DNA of 64,000 nt from Pseudomonas putida (lineage in GTDB: Bacteria; Pseudomonadota; Gammaproteobacteria; Pseudomonadales; Pseudomonadaceae). The stretch covers positions 62,001 through 126,000 of the forward strand of contig NZ_MKZO01000013.1 of assembly GCF_001941965.1 (NCBI RefSeq). Reading direction: 5' to 3'. Both the position numbers and the translations under genes were made by a program. The notes under the pieces are model-generated. The model worked only from the letters and a program-made list of their open reading frames with translations. It ran no database searches and was not told the origin of the DNA. This document shows, in pieces, positions 25,923 to 38,067 of this stretch; within the stretch, counting starts at the first letter, position 1, and every line of letters starts with the position of its first letter.

Positions 25923-26524
25923 GATGCAACACCTTTGTTGTTAAAAATATCAATCAATTGGGGCTTGCAACCCCAGTCAATCGGAAAGCCGGAGTGAAGT
26001 CAAGCAAGCGCCATGATGCCCTAAAAGGGCGCCTTTGCGGCATTTTTGCTGCAATTGGGGGCGTCCACAAGGCCTGCTTTGGTCGCCCAATGACAGAAAC
26101 GTGAAAGCCGTGTTTTATTTTTTACGGGGGTGTTGTGTAAAAAAATGAACAAGGCTAAGCTCGGTCGCAACCCATAACATCAATAATACCGGGGGTTACA
26201 TGTTACGCCTGCCGATCATCGGCGATAGCGGCTGCCCAGCGTGGGCAGGCCTGTCCGCCCTTTCCGCGAGCTGCGAGCACTCCATGACGGAGGCGCTGGC
26301 GCCGGCCAAAATAGTTGACGGCCAAGGCGACGTGTTCCCGAAAGATTCACCCTCTCGTACTGCCATTCATGACTATAGTCGCCTCCCCCGCATCCCGATG
26401 GATGCCGGCGATGCATTCTCCCTGCGCGCCTTTTGCTTTGGGCCAGCGGGGCATCCAGAATGCTTGAAACGGCCTGCCAAAGGCGTTTCGACCACAGTCC
26501 AGGCATTTACCTCCCGAGGTATGT
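25923..26524. other. 602-base regulatory gap between spuI and spuB
   Basis: No convincing gene; a 110-codon frame at 26200-26532 overlaps the spuB start and has no recognisable content. The region holds an A+T-rich stretch (26100-26170), a perfect dyad GCCGAT-C-ATCGGC (26211-26223), a hairpin CTGCCCA-GCG-TGGGCAG (26232-26248), an imperfect dyad GAAACGGCCT/AGGCGTTTC (26466-26489, one bulged G) 36 bases before spuB, and ACCTC-CC-GAGGT (26509-26520) over the spuB Shine-Dalgarno. These are candidate operator or leader elements for polyamine control. Confidence 0.55.
25935..25942 (-). promoter_or_regulatory. Crc/Hfq-type A-rich motif in the spuI leader
   Basis: On the minus strand AACAACAA matches the catabolite-repression motif AANAANAA exactly. 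It is fused to AAGGTG, the Shine-Dalgarno 7 bases before the spuI start, so Hfq/Crc bound there would block translation when preferred carbon sources are present. Confidence 0.6.
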
Positions 26525-27886
26525 ATGAGTAGCAGCAATCTCGACCAGCTCACCGATTGGCTGAAAGAGCACAAGATCACCGAAGTCGAATGTCTGATCA
26601 GCGACCTGACCGGTATCACCCGGGGCAAGATCTCGCCGACCAACAAGTTCATCGCGGAAAAGGGCATGCGCCTGCCCGAAAGCGTTTTGTTGCAGACCGT
26701 GACCGGCGACTACGTCGATGACGACATCTATTACCAGTTGCTCGACCCGGCCGACATCGACATGATCTGCCGCCCCGACGAGAACGCCGTGTTCCTCGTG
26801 CCATGGGCCATAGAGGCGACTGCCCAGGTGATCCACGACACCTACGACAAAAAGGGCAACCCGGTCGAGCTGTCGCCGCGCAACGTGCTGAAGAAAGTCC
26901 TGAAACTCTATGCCGACAAGGGCTGGCAGCCGATCGTGGCGCCGGAAATGGAGTTCTACCTGACCAAGCGCTGCGAAGACCCGGACTTCCCCCTGCAACC
27001 GCCGATCGGCCGCTCCGGCCGCCCGGAAACCGGCCGCCAGTCCTTCTCCATCGAAGCTGCCAATGAATTCGACCCGCTGTTCGAAGACGTCTACGACTGG
27101 TGCGAACTGCAGAACCTCGACCTCGACACGCTGATCCACGAGGACGGCACCGCCCAGATGGAGATCAACTTCCGTCACGGCAACGCCCTGTCCCTGGCCG
27201 ACCAGATCCTGGTGTTCAAGCGCACTATGCGCGAGGCCGCGCTCAAGCACAACGTTGCCGCCACCTTCATGGCCAAGCCCATGACCGGTGAGCCGGGCAG
27301 CGCCATGCACCTGCACCAGAGCATCATCGACGTGAACACCGGGAAGAACATCTTCTCCAACGAAGACGGCAGCATGAGCGAGCTGTTCCTTTATCACATC
27401 GGTGGCCTGCAGAAATTCATCCCCGAAGTGCTGCCGCTGTTCGCCCCCAACGTCAACTCGTTCCGCCGCTTCCTGCCCGACACCTCGGCGCCGGTCAACG
27501 TGGAATGGGGCGAGGAAAACCGCACCGTCGGCCTGCGCGTCCCGGATGCCGGCCCGCAGAACCGTCGCGTGGAAAACCGCCTGCCCGGCGCCGATGCCAA
27601 CCCTTACCTGGCCATCGCCGCCAGCCTGCTGTGCGGCTACATCGGCATGGTCGAAGGGGTGAACGCCAGTGCGCCGGTCCAGGGCCGTGGCTACGAGCGG
27701 CGCAACCTGCGCCTGCCACTGACCATCGAGGACGCCCTGGAGCGCATGGAAAACTGCCGGGCGCTGGAAGCCTACCTGGGCAAGAAATTCATCGCCGGCT
27801 ACGTCGCGACCAAACGCGCCGAGCATGAAAACTACAAGCGCGTGATCAGCTCCTGGGAACGCGAGTTCCTGCTGTTCGCGGTCTGA
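26525..27886 (+). CDS. spuB: Glutamine-synthetase-family gamma-glutamylpolyamine synthetase
   Basis: 453 aa, paralogue of the divergent spuI product. Same catalytic blocks: APEMEFYLT, QMEINFRHGNAL, AMHLHQSIIDVNTGKN, NRTVGLRVPDAGPQNRRVENR and GADANPYLAIA. It probably ligates glutamate to putrescine, cadaverine or spermidine; two paralogues suggest different amine preference. First gene of the spuB-spuC-spuDEFGH row. The amidase SpuA, which sits beside spuB in P. aeruginosa as I recall, is not here. Confidence 0.88.
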   Translation: MSSSNLDQLTDWLKEHKITEVECLISDLTGITRGKISPTNKFIAEKGMRLPESVLLQTVTGDYVDDDIYYQLLDPADIDMICRPDENAVFLVPWAIEATAQVIHDTYDKKGNPVELSPRNVLKKVLKLYADKGWQPIVAPEMEFYLTKRCEDPDFPLQPPIGRSGRPETGRQSFSIEAANEFDPLFEDVYDWCELQNLDLDTLIHEDGTAQMEINFRHGNALSLADQILVFKRTMREAALKHNVAATFMAKPMTGEPGSAMHLHQSIIDVNTGKNIFSNEDGSMSELFLYHIGGLQKFIPEVLPLFAPNVNSFRRFLPDTSAPVNVEWGEENRTVGLRVPDAGPQNRRVENRLPGADANPYLAIAASLLCGYIGMVEGVNASAPVQGRGYERRNLRLPLTIEDALERMENCRALEAYLGKKFIAGYVATKRAEHENYKRVISSWEREFLLFAV

Positions 27887-27935
27887 TTAACCCCCGGGGC
27901 CGCAGGAGCGCGGCCGCCAGAAATCGGAGAAGCAC

Positions 27936-29297
27936 ATGAGCGTCAAGAACCCGCAAACCCGCGAGTGGCAGGACCTGAGTCGTGATCATCACCTGGCGCC
28001 GTTCAGCGACTATAAACAGTTGCAGGAAAAGGGCCCGCGGATCATCACCAAGGCCCAGGGCGTGCACCTGTGGGACAGCGAGGGTCACAAGATCCTCGAT
28101 GGCATGGCCGGGCTGTGGTGCGTAGCGGTCGGCTACGGGCGCGAAGAACTGGCCGAGGCGGCCAGCAAGCAGATGCGCGAGCTGCCGTACTACAACCTGT
28201 TCTTCCAGACCGCTCACCCGCCGGCGCTGGAGCTGGCCAAGGCCATCTCCGATGTGGCCCCGGCCGGCATGAGCCATGTGTTCTTCACCGGTTCCGGCTC
28301 CGAAGGCAACGACACCGTGCTGCGCCTGGTGCGTCATTACTGGGCGCTGAAAGACAAGCCGCAGAAGAAGGTGATCATCGGCCGCGTCAACGGCTACCAC
28401 GGCTCCACCGTGGCCGGTGCCAGCCTGGGCGGTATGTCCGGCATGCACGAGCAGGGCGACCTGCCGATCCCGGGCATCGTCCATATCCCGCAGCCGTACT
28501 GGTTCGGCGAGGGCGGTGACAAGTCTCCGGAAGAGTTCGGCATCTGGGCTGCCGAGCAACTGGAGAAGAAGATTCTCGAACTGGGCGTCGACAATGTCGC
28601 GGCGTTCATTGCCGAGCCGATCCAGGGCGCGGGCGGGGTGATCATCCCGCCGGACAGCTACTGGCCGAAGATCAAGGAAATCCTTGCCCGCTACGACATC
28701 CTCTTCGTCGCTGACGAAGTGATCTGCGGCTTCGGCCGTACCGGCGAGTGGTTCGGCTCCGACTACTACGATCTCAAGCCCGACCTGATGACCATCGCCA
28801 AGGGTCTGACCTCCGGCTACATCCCCATGGGCGGCGTGATCGTCCGTGACGAAGTGGCCAAGGTGGTCAGCGAAGGCGGCGACTTCAACCACGGCTTCAC
28901 CTACTCCGGGCACCCGGTGGCCGCGGCGGTGGGCCTGGAAAACCTGCGGATCCTGCGCGACGAGAAGATCGTCGAGCGTGTTCACGGGGAAACGGCACCC
29001 TATTTGCAGAAACGTCTGCGCGAGCTGAACGACCACCCGCTGGTGGGCGAAGTGCGCGGCCTGGGCATGCTCGGCGCGATCGAGCTGGTCAAGGACAAGG
29101 CGACCCGCAGCCGTTACGAAGGCAAGGCCGTCGGCATGATCTGCCGGCAGTTCTGCTTCGACAACGGCCTGATCATGCGCGCCGTGGGCGACACCATGAT
29201 CATTGCGCCGCCGCTGGTGATCAGCCGTGATGAGATCGACGAACTGATTGAAAAAGCCCGCAAATGTCTGGATTTGACTCTGGAAGCACTGGGCTGA
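27936..29297 (+). CDS. spuC: Putrescine:pyruvate aminotransferase (class III, PLP)
   Basis: 453 aa. The PLP lysine is K289 in [14 protein letters not shown]; the Asp pairing with the pyridine nitrogen is in [15 protein letters not shown]-terminal [12 protein letters not shown] and [15 protein letters not shown] are typical of the omega-amine:pyruvate branch. It deaminates putrescine to 4-aminobutanal with pyruvate as acceptor. 49 bases after spuB; a hairpin separates it from the transporter genes. Confidence 0.92.
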   Translation: MSVKNPQTREWQDLSRDHHLAPFSDYKQLQEKGPRIITKAQGVHLWDSEGHKILDGMAGLWCVAVGYGREELAEAASKQMRELPYYNLFFQTAHPPALELAKAISDVAPAGMSHVFFTGSGSEGNDTVLRLVRHYWALKDKPQKKVIIGRVNGYHGSTVAGASLGGMSGMHEQGDLPIPGIVHIPQPYWFGEGGDKSPEEFGIWAAEQLEKKILELGVDNVAAFIAEPIQGAGGVIIPPDSYWPKIKEILARYDILFVADEVICGFGRTGEWFGSDYYDLKPDLMTIAKGLTSGYIPMGGVIVRDEVAKVVSEGGDFNHGFTYSGHPVAAAVGLENLRILRDEKIVERVHGETAPYLQKRLRELNDHPLVGEVRGLGMLGAIELVKDKATRSRYEGKAVGMICRQFCFDNGLIMRAVGDTMIIAPPLVISRDEIDELIEKARKCLDLTLEALG

Positions 29298-29333
29298 CGA
29301 GCTGCTAGGCTGGCATGGTGGCTTTGCGGCATG

Positions 29334-29358
29334 CCAAGGCGTTGAAAGGACGCCTTGG
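29334..29358 (+). terminator. Hairpin between spuC and spuD
   Basis: CCAAGGCGT (29334-29342), 7-nt loop, ACGCCTTGG (29350-29358): a perfect 9-bp stem followed by ATCTTGCC. With only a short T-run it looks like an attenuator or 3'-end protector rather than a full stop to transcription. Confidence 0.5.
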
Positions 29359-29455
29359 ATCTTGCCAGACTAGCGCCTGTTTCCAGTCGCTCCCTGGCGC
29401 CGACAGGGCAGGCCGCGGAACAGATGGCTTTATAAAAATTCTGGAGCATTAACGC

Positions 29456-30550
29456 ATGAATAAAATGGGCAAGACGCTGTTGGCCGTGTCCCTCGGGATG
29501 CTGGTCGGTACCGTGCAGGCGGATGACAAGGTCCTCCACGTCTACAACTGGTCCGACTACATCGCCCCGGATACCGTGGCCAAATTCGAAAAGCAGACCG
29601 GCATCAAGGTCGTCTACGACGTATTCGACAGCAACGAAACCCTCGAAGCCAAGCTGCTGGCCGGCAAATCCGGTTACGACGTGGTGGTCCCGTCGAACAA
29701 CTTCCTGGCCAAGCAGATCAAGGCCGGCGTTTACCAGGAGCTGGACAAGTCCAAGCTGACCAACTGGAAGAACCTCGACGAAGACCTGCTCAAGGCCGTC
29801 GGCGACGCCAGCGACCCGGGCAACAAATACGCCTTCCCCTACATGTGGGGCAGCATCGGCATCGGCTACAACCCGGAGAAGGTCAAGGCCGCGCTGGGTA
29901 TCGACAAGATCGATTCGTGGGACGTGGTGTTCAAGCCGGAAAACATCGCCAAGCTCAAGAGCTGCGGCGTGAGCTTCCTCGATGCGCCGACCGAAATGAT
30001 CCCGGCCGCGCTGCACTACCTGGGCAAGCCGACCGCAAGCAAGGACAAGAAGGACCTGCAGGCCGCCGAACAGCTGTTCCTGAGCATTCGTCCGTCGGTC
30101 ACCTACTTCCACTCCTCCAAGTACATCTCGGACCTGGCCAACGGCAACATCTGCGTGGCCGTGGGCTACTCGGGTGATCTGGAGCAGTCCAAGGCCCGCG
30201 CCCATGAAGCCGGCGACAAGGTCAAGCTGGACTACGTGATTCCGAAGGAAGGCGCCGGCACCTTCTACGACATGGTCGCCATTCCGAAGGATGCCGAGAA
30301 CGTCGAAGCCGCCTACCAGTGGATGAACTTCCTGCAACAGCCGGAAATCATGGCCGAGATCACCAACGCCGTACGCTTCCCGAACGGCAACAAGGCGGCC
30401 ACCCCGCTGGTGGACAAGGACATCACCAGTGACCCGAGCATCTACCCGTCGGACGCGGTGAAGAAGCAGCTGTACGCCATCAGCGACCAGGATCCTCAGA
30501 CCCTGCGTCTGATCACCCGCAGCTGGACCAAGATCAAGTCGGGCAAATAA
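29456..30550 (+). CDS. spuD: Polyamine ABC transporter, periplasmic binding protein (PotF type)
   Basis: 364 aa. Signal peptide [18 protein letters not shown] ending VQA|DDK. The mature start [16 protein letters not shown] is the PotF/SpuD hallmark and [21 protein letters not shown] lines the ligand cleft. SpuD of P. aeruginosa prefers putrescine; with a near-identical paralogue next door, assignment to putrescine rather than spermidine rests on gene order. Shine-Dalgarno TGGAGC upstream. Confidence 0.92.
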   Translation: MNKMGKTLLAVSLGMLVGTVQADDKVLHVYNWSDYIAPDTVAKFEKQTGIKVVYDVFDSNETLEAKLLAGKSGYDVVVPSNNFLAKQIKAGVYQELDKSKLTNWKNLDEDLLKAVGDASDPGNKYAFPYMWGSIGIGYNPEKVKAALGIDKIDSWDVVFKPENIAKLKSCGVSFLDAPTEMIPAALHYLGKPTASKDKKDLQAAEQLFLSIRPSVTYFHSSKYISDLANGNICVAVGYSGDLEQSKARAHEAGDKVKLDYVIPKEGAGTFYDMVAIPKDAENVEAAYQWMNFLQQPEIMAEITNAVRFPNGNKAATPLVDKDITSDPSIYPSDAVKKQLYAISDQDPQTLRLITRSWTKIKSGK

Positions 30551-30565
30551 GCCGACCTGAGCCCG

Positions 30566-30589
30566 GGGGCGCGGCGCAAGCCGCGTCCT
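30566..30589 (+). terminator. GNRA-looped hairpin between spuD and spuE
   Basis: A GC-rich stem of about ten pairs (30566-30575 with 30580-30589, including two G-U pairs) closed by the tetraloop GCAA. A run of eight T lies some 20 bases further on (after CAGAAA), a bit far for a classical terminator. It probably shapes relative amounts of the two binding proteins. Confidence 0.5.
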
Positions 30590-30704
30590 TGACGGCTGTA
30601 ACAGAAATTTTTTTTGCTGGATGGGTGTATCGCAGGTAAGTTGCGCGCCGGTTCGGTGATCCGGCAATCACGTTTGCCGCTCGCCACACGGGCACTAAAT
30701 GTAG

Positions 30705-31811
<1,107 letters not shown>

Positions 31812-31820
31812 TAAATCCGG

Positions 31821-31842
31821 ACCCGCCACGGCAGGGGCGGGT
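31821..31842 (+). terminator. Hairpin between spuE and spuF
   Basis: ACCCGCC (31821-31827), 8-nt loop, GGCGGGT (31836-31842), right after tandem TAA stops of spuE. No T-run follows; probably protects the binding-protein mRNA or attenuates downstream genes. Confidence 0.45.
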
Positions 31843-31871
31843 GCAGAACATTCTGTTGGGAGTTTCACAAA

Positions 31872-33010
<1,139 letters not shown>

Positions 33011-33014
<4 letters not shown>

Positions 33015-33931
33015 ACATGCGCAAGCTCAAGCGAGCGCTCAACCGCGTAACGCCCGAGGGACGCCACGTCGTCATCGGGATCCCGTTCCTGTGGCTGTTC
33101 CTGTTCTTCATGCTGCCGTTCTTCATCGTCCTGAAGATCAGCTTCGCTGAAGCGGACGTGGCGATCCCGCCGTACACCGAGATCTACAGCTACGTCGAGG
33201 ACAAGATCCAGGTCGTGCTCAACCTGGCCAACTATGGCCTGTTGACCGAGGACGACCTGTACATCTCGGCCTACCTGGGGTCGTTGAAGATGGCCTTCTT
33301 CAGCACCCTGCTGTGCCTGCTGATCGGCTACCCGATGGCCTATGCCATCGCCAACGCACGCAAGGACATCCAGACCGTCCTGCTGCTGCTGATCATGATG
33401 CCGACCTGGACCGCGATCCTAATCCGCGTCTATGCCTGGATGGGCATCCTCAGCAACAACGGCCTGCTCAACGCCTTCCTGCAATGGCTGGGCGTGATCG
33501 ACCAGCCGCTGCAGATCCTCAACACCAACCTGGCGGTGTATATAGGCGTGGTCTATTCGTACCTGCCGTTCATGATCCTGCCGCTGTTCGCCAACCTGGT
33601 AAAACACGACCAGAGCCTGCTGGAAGCCGCGTCCGACCTGGGTTCGAGCCGCTTCAACAGCTTCTGGAAAATCACCGTGCCGCTGTCGAAGAACGGCATC
33701 ATCGCCGGCTGCATGCTGGTGTTCATCCCGGTGGTGGGCGAGTTCGTGATTCCTGAGCTGCTGGGCGGTCCCGAGACCCTGATGATCGGCAAGGTCCTCT
33801 GGCAGGAATTCTTCAACAACCGTGACTGGCCGGTGGCCTCGGCCCTGGCGGTAGTGATGCTGGCGATCCTGATCGTGCCGATCCTGCTGTTCAACCGCAG
33901 CCAGGCGAAAGAGATGGAGGGCCGGGCATGA
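33011..33931 (+). CDS. spuG: Polyamine ABC transporter permease (PotH type)
   Basis: 306 aa with about six membrane segments; the first is FLWLFLFFMLPFFIVLKI. EAA loop EAASDLGSSRFNSFWKITVP near residue 210 contacts the ATPase. Start ATG 33011 overlaps the spuF stop; another ATG two codons later is possible. Overlaps spuH by 4 bases. Confidence 0.94.
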
Positions 33932-34809
33932 AGCGCGTCGGATTTTCCAATGTAATGCTGGTAGTCGGCCTGCTGTTCATCTACCTGCCGATGCTGATCC
34001 TGGTGATCTACTCGTTCAACGCCTCCAAGCTGGTGACGGTCTGGGGCGGCTGGTCGATCAAGTGGTACACGGGCCTGCTCGACAACACCCAGCTGATGGG
34101 TTCGGTGATGCGTTCGCTGGAGATCGCCTGCTACACGGCAATCGCCGCGGTGGCGCTGGGTACCCTGGCAGCGTTCGTGCTGACCCGGGTCACCCGCTTC
34201 AAGGGCCGTACCCTGTTCGGTGGCCTGGTCACCGCGCCGCTGGTTATGCCCGAGGTGATCACCGGTCTGTCGCTGTTGCTGCTGTTCGTGGCCATGGCGC
34301 AGATGATCGGCTGGCCGCAGGAGCGTGGCATCGTCACCATCTGGATCGCCCACACCACCTTCTGTGCTGCGTATGTGGCGGTGGTGGTGTCGGCCCGTCT
34401 GCGCGAGCTGGACCTGTCCATCGAAGAGGCGGCCATGGACCTGGGGGCGCGGCCGTGGAAGGTGTTCTTCCTGATCACCATCCCGATGATCGCGCCGTCG
34501 CTGGCGGCGGGCGGCATGATGTCGTTCGCCCTGTCGCTGGATGACCTGGTACTGGCGAGCTTCGTGTCGGGCCCGGGTTCGACCACCTTGCCGATGGAAG
34601 TGTTCTCGGCGGTGCGCCTGGGCGTGAAGCCCGAGATCAACGCCGTGGCCAGCCTGATCCTGCTGGCGGTATCGCTGGCGACCTTCTTCGTCTGGTACTT
34701 CAGCCGCCGTGCCGAAGAGCGCCGCAAGCGCGCTATCCAGCAGGCGATCGAGGAAGCGGCGGCGGATGGCTGGAAGCAGCCTGAAGCGCGGCGTCCGGCT
34801 CAGGCCTGA
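33928..34809 (+). CDS. spuH: Polyamine ABC transporter permease (PotI type)
   Basis: 293 aa, about six membrane segments, EAA loop EEAAMDLGARPWKVFFLITIP near residue 171. Pairs with SpuG as the two-subunit channel. The C-terminus (KRAIQQAIEEAAADGWKQPE) is a charged cytoplasmic tail. Last gene of the operon; REPIN copy 5 follows 12 bases after the stop. Confidence 0.94.
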   Translation: MKRVGFSNVMLVVGLLFIYLPMLILVIYSFNASKLVTVWGGWSIKWYTGLLDNTQLMGSVMRSLEIACYTAIAAVALGTLAAFVLTRVTRFKGRTLFGGLVTAPLVMPEVITGLSLLLLFVAMAQMIGWPQERGIVTIWIAHTTFCAAYVAVVVSARLRELDLSIEEAAMDLGARPWKVFFLITIPMIAPSLAAGGMMSFALSLDDLVLASFVSGPGSTTLPMEVFSAVRLGVKPEINAVASLILLAVSLATFFVWYFSRRAEERRKRAIQQAIEEAAADGWKQPEARRPAQA

Positions 34810-34820
34810 TCTGAGGCCTT

Positions 34821-34924
34821 GAGGGCCTCATCGCTGGCAAGCCAGCTCCCACAAGGACCGCGTGCACCGCGAACCCTGTGGGAGCTGGCTTGTCGGACCG
34901 CCGCACCGCAGCGATAGGGCCCTC
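34821..34924. repeat. REPIN copy 5, with a variant right arm
   Basis: The left arm is normal (GAGGGCCTCATCGCTGGC). In the right arm the core GGCTTGCCAGCGAT is interrupted: GGCTTG is followed by TCGGACCGCCGCACCG and then CAGCGATAGGG. About 16 bases replace one C. This variant insert is, from memory, seen in other P. fluorescens repeats, so it may be a distinct subfamily. Confidence 0.9.
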
Positions 34925-34939
34925 AAACCCAAAGCAAAT

Positions 34940-37321
34940 CTATTTGCCTGGCACCAGTCTCAAAGTCCCCTCGGTCTCCCCCGCCAACCCCAACCAGGCC
35001 CTCTGGTACTGCCCTTCAATGTAGGGCTTCGCCTGATCCCCATAATGCCGATCGAACAACACCCCGCTCTGCCCGACCGGGTTGATGCTCAGTGCCGTCC
35101 CGGCATCGGCGAAATCGATCAGGCGCCGGGTCGACGGCCCATAGGTCACCGGCCAGGGCGCCGGCCCGATCTTCGCCGACAGGTTGTTCGGCACCTCATG
35201 GGTCCCCGGTGCCGCGAACGACCCGACATTGAACAGCCTGTCCAACGGCTTCTGCATGCCCAGCGGATGCCCGTGGGTCAGGGTATGCGCCTTGCCCCAC
35301 TGCCAGCCTGCCGGATCCTTGCCGAAAGTTTCGCCCAGATGCGCGAGGGTCTTGTCCCATGCCTGCTTGACCACCGCCGTGCGGCTGCCGCGCTCGCTGC
35401 TGCCCTGGGTGTCCCACCAGGGTGAATCAGCATCGGCAGCCAGGCGCGGCAGGGCATCGTCGATCACCCGGGTCGAGATCATTGCCTGGAACCAGGCATC
35501 GCCCAGTTCGTCATGCATCGCTGCGTAGGCCAGTTCGTAGAGGAACTGGTTGAACAGCGTGGCACTGACCGAATCCAGCGGATAATCGCCGCGCCATGCG
35601 GCCAGTTGTTCCACCAACTCGCGGCCCTGGGCGTCCTGCACCACCTGGCGCAGCACCGGCAACAGCGGGCCAAGGGTCCGCGGGCCGTAGTCGGTGCTGG
35701 TGCCCAGTTGCAGCGCCTGGCTGTTCTGCAGGTCCCATTTGACCTGGTCGTTCGCCAGTTGCCGGTCCAGCTCGCGGCCGCGGTCCGGCAGGTTGTAGTA
35801 GCCGGGGATCGGCACGCCGGTGGGCGATAGCGGCTGGAAGTTGGCCGAGACGATGTAGCCGCTGGCCGGGTTCACCGACTGCGGGTTGACGCTGAACGGG
35901 TAGAACCCGGACTTGTCCGCGTCGCCGCTGCTGCCGTCGAGGATAAAGGCCGGGTTGACCCCGTCCGGACGGACCGGCAAGGCCGCCGCCGCCCACCAGC
36001 CGATATCGCCACGGGCATTGGCCCAGACGAAGTTCAGCCCCGGCGCCTGGACCTTCTGCACCGCCGTGCGCATGGCCTCCAGGGTGCTGGCGCGGTTGAT
36101 CTCGTAGAAACCGTCGAGGATCGGGTTGGCGCTTTCGAGGAAGGCCCACCACATGGCCACCGGCGTCGGCCCGGCGTCTTCGCCGAGGACCTTGTTGACG
36201 ATCGGACCGTGGGGCGAGCGCAGCAGGGTGATGGTCTGGGTCGGCCCGCCCTTGACCTTGATCTGCTGCTCGCTGCGCACCAGGTCCTGCCACTGGCCGT
36301 GGACCATGACCTGCCCGGGGTTATCCGGATTGACCTTCTCGGCGATCAGGTCGACATCGTCGTTCTGGAACATGGTCAGGCTCCAGCCGAACTCGCGGTT
36401 GTGCCCGAGGGAGGCGAAGGGGTTGAGCGCCTGGTGATAGCCATACAGATGGAAGCCCGGCGCCGACAGCTCGGCCTCGTACCACACGGCCGGGACCGAG
36501 AAACGGATATGCGGGTCGCCGGCCAGCAACGGCTTGCCGCTACGGGTGCGGCTGCCGCTGACCGCCCAGGCGTTGCTGCCCTCGAACTGCGGCAGGCCGG
36601 CCTCGGCGAAGGCTTGCTGGCTGACCTGGGCCAGTTGGCCGAGGGACTTCCAGTCGGCAGCGGCCAGGGCGGTGGGGTGTTGCAGGACGCCGTCGGGGTG
36701 CCAGTCCAGGTCGAAGACCTTCAGGTACTGGCTGCCGAGATGGTCGCGGACGAAGGTCAGCAGCGGTTCGGTGCGGAACGCGGCGGCAAAGCTGTAGGCC
36801 ATGAAGCCGGCGATGCTCAGGGTGTCCTGGGCCGTGAACGGGCGCGGGGTGATGCCCAGCACGTCGAACTCCATGGGGCGCGGATGTGTGTCCTGCCAGG
36901 CATTCACGCCTTCGAGGTAGGCTTGCAGGGCTTTCCAGGCGGGGGACTGCTTGTCCTGCCGGTCGACCATCACCTGCGCCTGCTCGCCGATGCGCAGGCT
37001 GCGGAACAGGGTATCGGTCGCGACCATCTTCGACCCCAGCACCTCGGCCAGTTCGCCCTTGGCCAGGCGTCGGGTGATCTCCATCTGGAACAGACGGTCC
37101 TGGGCGTGCACGTAGCCCAGGGCACGGTACAGGTCGCTCTCGTTCTGCGCCTGGATATGCGGCACGCCGCGCTCGTCGTAGCGCACGCTGACCGGTGCCT
37201 GGAGCTTCGCCAGGGCGATCTCGCCGTCGCGTTGCGGCTGCTTGCCTTGCACATACAGATAGCCGGCACCGGCTGCCGCGACGGCAATGGCAACGGCGAG
37301 AAGGGTAAGGCGGCGTTTCAT
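34940..37321 (-). CDS. Penicillin-acylase-family hydrolase, HacB-like (acyl-homoserine-lactone acylase)
   Basis: 793 aa. N-terminal signal/anchor (RRLTLLAVAIAVAAAGAGYL) points to the periplasm. The Ntn-hydrolase architecture is alpha-subunit, spacer, beta-subunit; the new N-terminal serine after self-cleavage would be S249 in FEGSNAWAVSG, followed by LLAGDPHI. In P. aeruginosa the gene after spuH (PA0305, HacB) encodes an acylase that cuts long-chain acyl-homoserine lactones, and the position here is the same. Substrate by orthology only; related enzymes act on penicillin side chains or siderophore acyl chains. Confidence 0.88.
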   Translation of the reverse strand: MKRRLTLLAVAIAVAAAGAGYLYVQGKQPQRDGEIALAKLQAPVSVRYDERGVPHIQAQNESDLYRALGYVHAQDRLFQMEITRRLAKGELAEVLGSKMVATDTLFRSLRIGEQAQVMVDRQDKQSPAWKALQAYLEGVNAWQDTHPRPMEFDVLGITPRPFTAQDTLSIAGFMAYSFAAAFRTEPLLTFVRDHLGSQYLKVFDLDWHPDGVLQHPTALAAADWKSLGQLAQVSQQAFAEAGLPQFEGSNAWAVSGSRTRSGKPLLAGDPHIRFSVPAVWYEAELSAPGFHLYGYHQALNPFASLGHNREFGWSLTMFQNDDVDLIAEKVNPDNPGQVMVHGQWQDLVRSEQQIKVKGGPTQTITLLRSPHGPIVNKVLGEDAGPTPVAMWWAFLESANPILDGFYEINRASTLEAMRTAVQKVQAPGLNFVWANARGDIGWWAAAALPVRPDGVNPAFILDGSSGDADKSGFYPFSVNPQSVNPASGYIVSANFQPLSPTGVPIPGYYNLPDRGRELDRQLANDQVKWDLQNSQALQLGTSTDYGPRTLGPLLPVLRQVVQDAQGRELVEQLAAWRGDYPLDSVSATLFNQFLYELAYAAMHDELGDAWFQAMISTRVIDDALPRLAADADSPWWDTQGSSERGSRTAVVKQAWDKTLAHLGETFGKDPAGWQWGKAHTLTHGHPLGMQKPLDRLFNVGSFAAPGTHEVPNNLSAKIGPAPWPVTYGPSTRRLIDFADAGTALSINPVGQSGVLFDRHYGDQAKPYIEGQYQRAWLGLAGETEGTLRLVPGK

Positions 37322-37416
37322 CGAAGCTCCTTGGGGATCTTTCAGCCAGCGAGTCGGTCATGATCGGACAGAGGATAGACTTTGCCAGCCGAGAGATCAG
37401 CCAGGAGTGAGGGCCA

Positions 37417-37965
37417 ATGGACATCAGTGAAAAACACAAGATGCTGAGCGGACAGCTGTATCGCGCCACCTGCCCCGAGTTGCAGGCCGAACAGATCGCC
37501 AACAAGCACTGGATGCAGCGCTACAACGACTCGGCCGACCTGCTCAACGAGCAGCGGCATGGGATGTTGGTGGAGCATTTCGCCAAAGTGGGTGCCGGTG
37601 CGGTGATCCGGCCGCCGTTCTATTGCGACTACGGCTACAACATCGAGATTGGCGCCAATGTGTTCATCAACTTCAACTGCGTGATTCTCGACATTTGCAG
37701 CGTGAGCATCGGCGACGACTGCCAGATCGGGCCGGCGGTGCAGATCTACGGGGCGGATCATCCGCGGGACCCGGTGGTCAGGCGCAGTGGGCTGGAGAGC
37801 GGGAAGCCGGTGAAGATCGGCAGGAATGTGTGGATTGGTGGTGGGGCGATCATCCTGCCGGGGGTAGCGGTGGGGGATGACGCGATCATTGGTGCCGGTA
37901 GCGTGGTGACCCGGGATGTGCCGGCGGGGGCGACGGTGATGGGCAATCCTGCTCGAGCGCAGTAG
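37417..37965 (+). CDS. Maltose/galactoside O-acetyltransferase-type sugar acetyltransferase
   Basis: 182 aa. N-terminal Maltose-acetyltransferase domain ([14 protein letters not shown]) and left-handed beta-helix hexapeptide repeats ([21 protein letters not shown] and later turns). The catalytic His is in YGADHPRDP. Uses acetyl-CoA to acetylate sugars, perhaps to detoxify unmetabolised ones. Shine-Dalgarno is weak (GTGAGGGCC). Divergent from the acylase; the true substrate is not known. Confidence 0.9.
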   Translation: MDISEKHKMLSGQLYRATCPELQAEQIANKHWMQRYNDSADLLNEQRHGMLVEHFAKVGAGAVIRPPFYCDYGYNIEIGANVFINFNCVILDICSVSIGDDCQIGPAVQIYGADHPRDPVVRRSGLESGKPVKIGRNVWIGGGAIILPGVAVGDDAIIGAGSVVTRDVPAGATVMGNPARAQ

Positions 37966-37981
37966 AAGGGGGGACGCGTAC

Positions 37982-38058
37982 CCTGTGGGAGCTGGCTTGC
38001 CAGCGATTACGATAGTGAGTTCTCCACCGCAATCGCTGGCAAGCCAGCTCCCACAAGG
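37982..38058. repeat. REPIN-arm pair 6, inside-out order
   Basis: Here the arm ending CAGCGAT comes first (37982-38007) and the arm starting ATCGCTGG second (38032-38058), with 24 bases between. The order is opposite to most copies, where CCCACAG ends face inward. It could be the junction of two neighbouring elements or an independent doublet form. Confidence 0.9.
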
Positions 38059-38067
38059 TCCGCGTTG

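Noticed and set aside
26030..26060. Sigma54-type promoter (GGCATTTTTGCTGC)
   Set aside because: GG-N10-GC spacing fits, but the -12 part is poor and it is about 470 bases from spuB on the plus strand.
26232..26248. Intrinsic terminator in the spuI-spuB gap
   Set aside because: Good stem but no T-run on either strand and both genes are transcribed away from it.
26200..26532. 110-codon frame in the spuI-spuB gap
   Set aside because: No good ribosome binding site, odd composition, overlaps the spuB start, and contains several DNA dyads; not a convincing protein.
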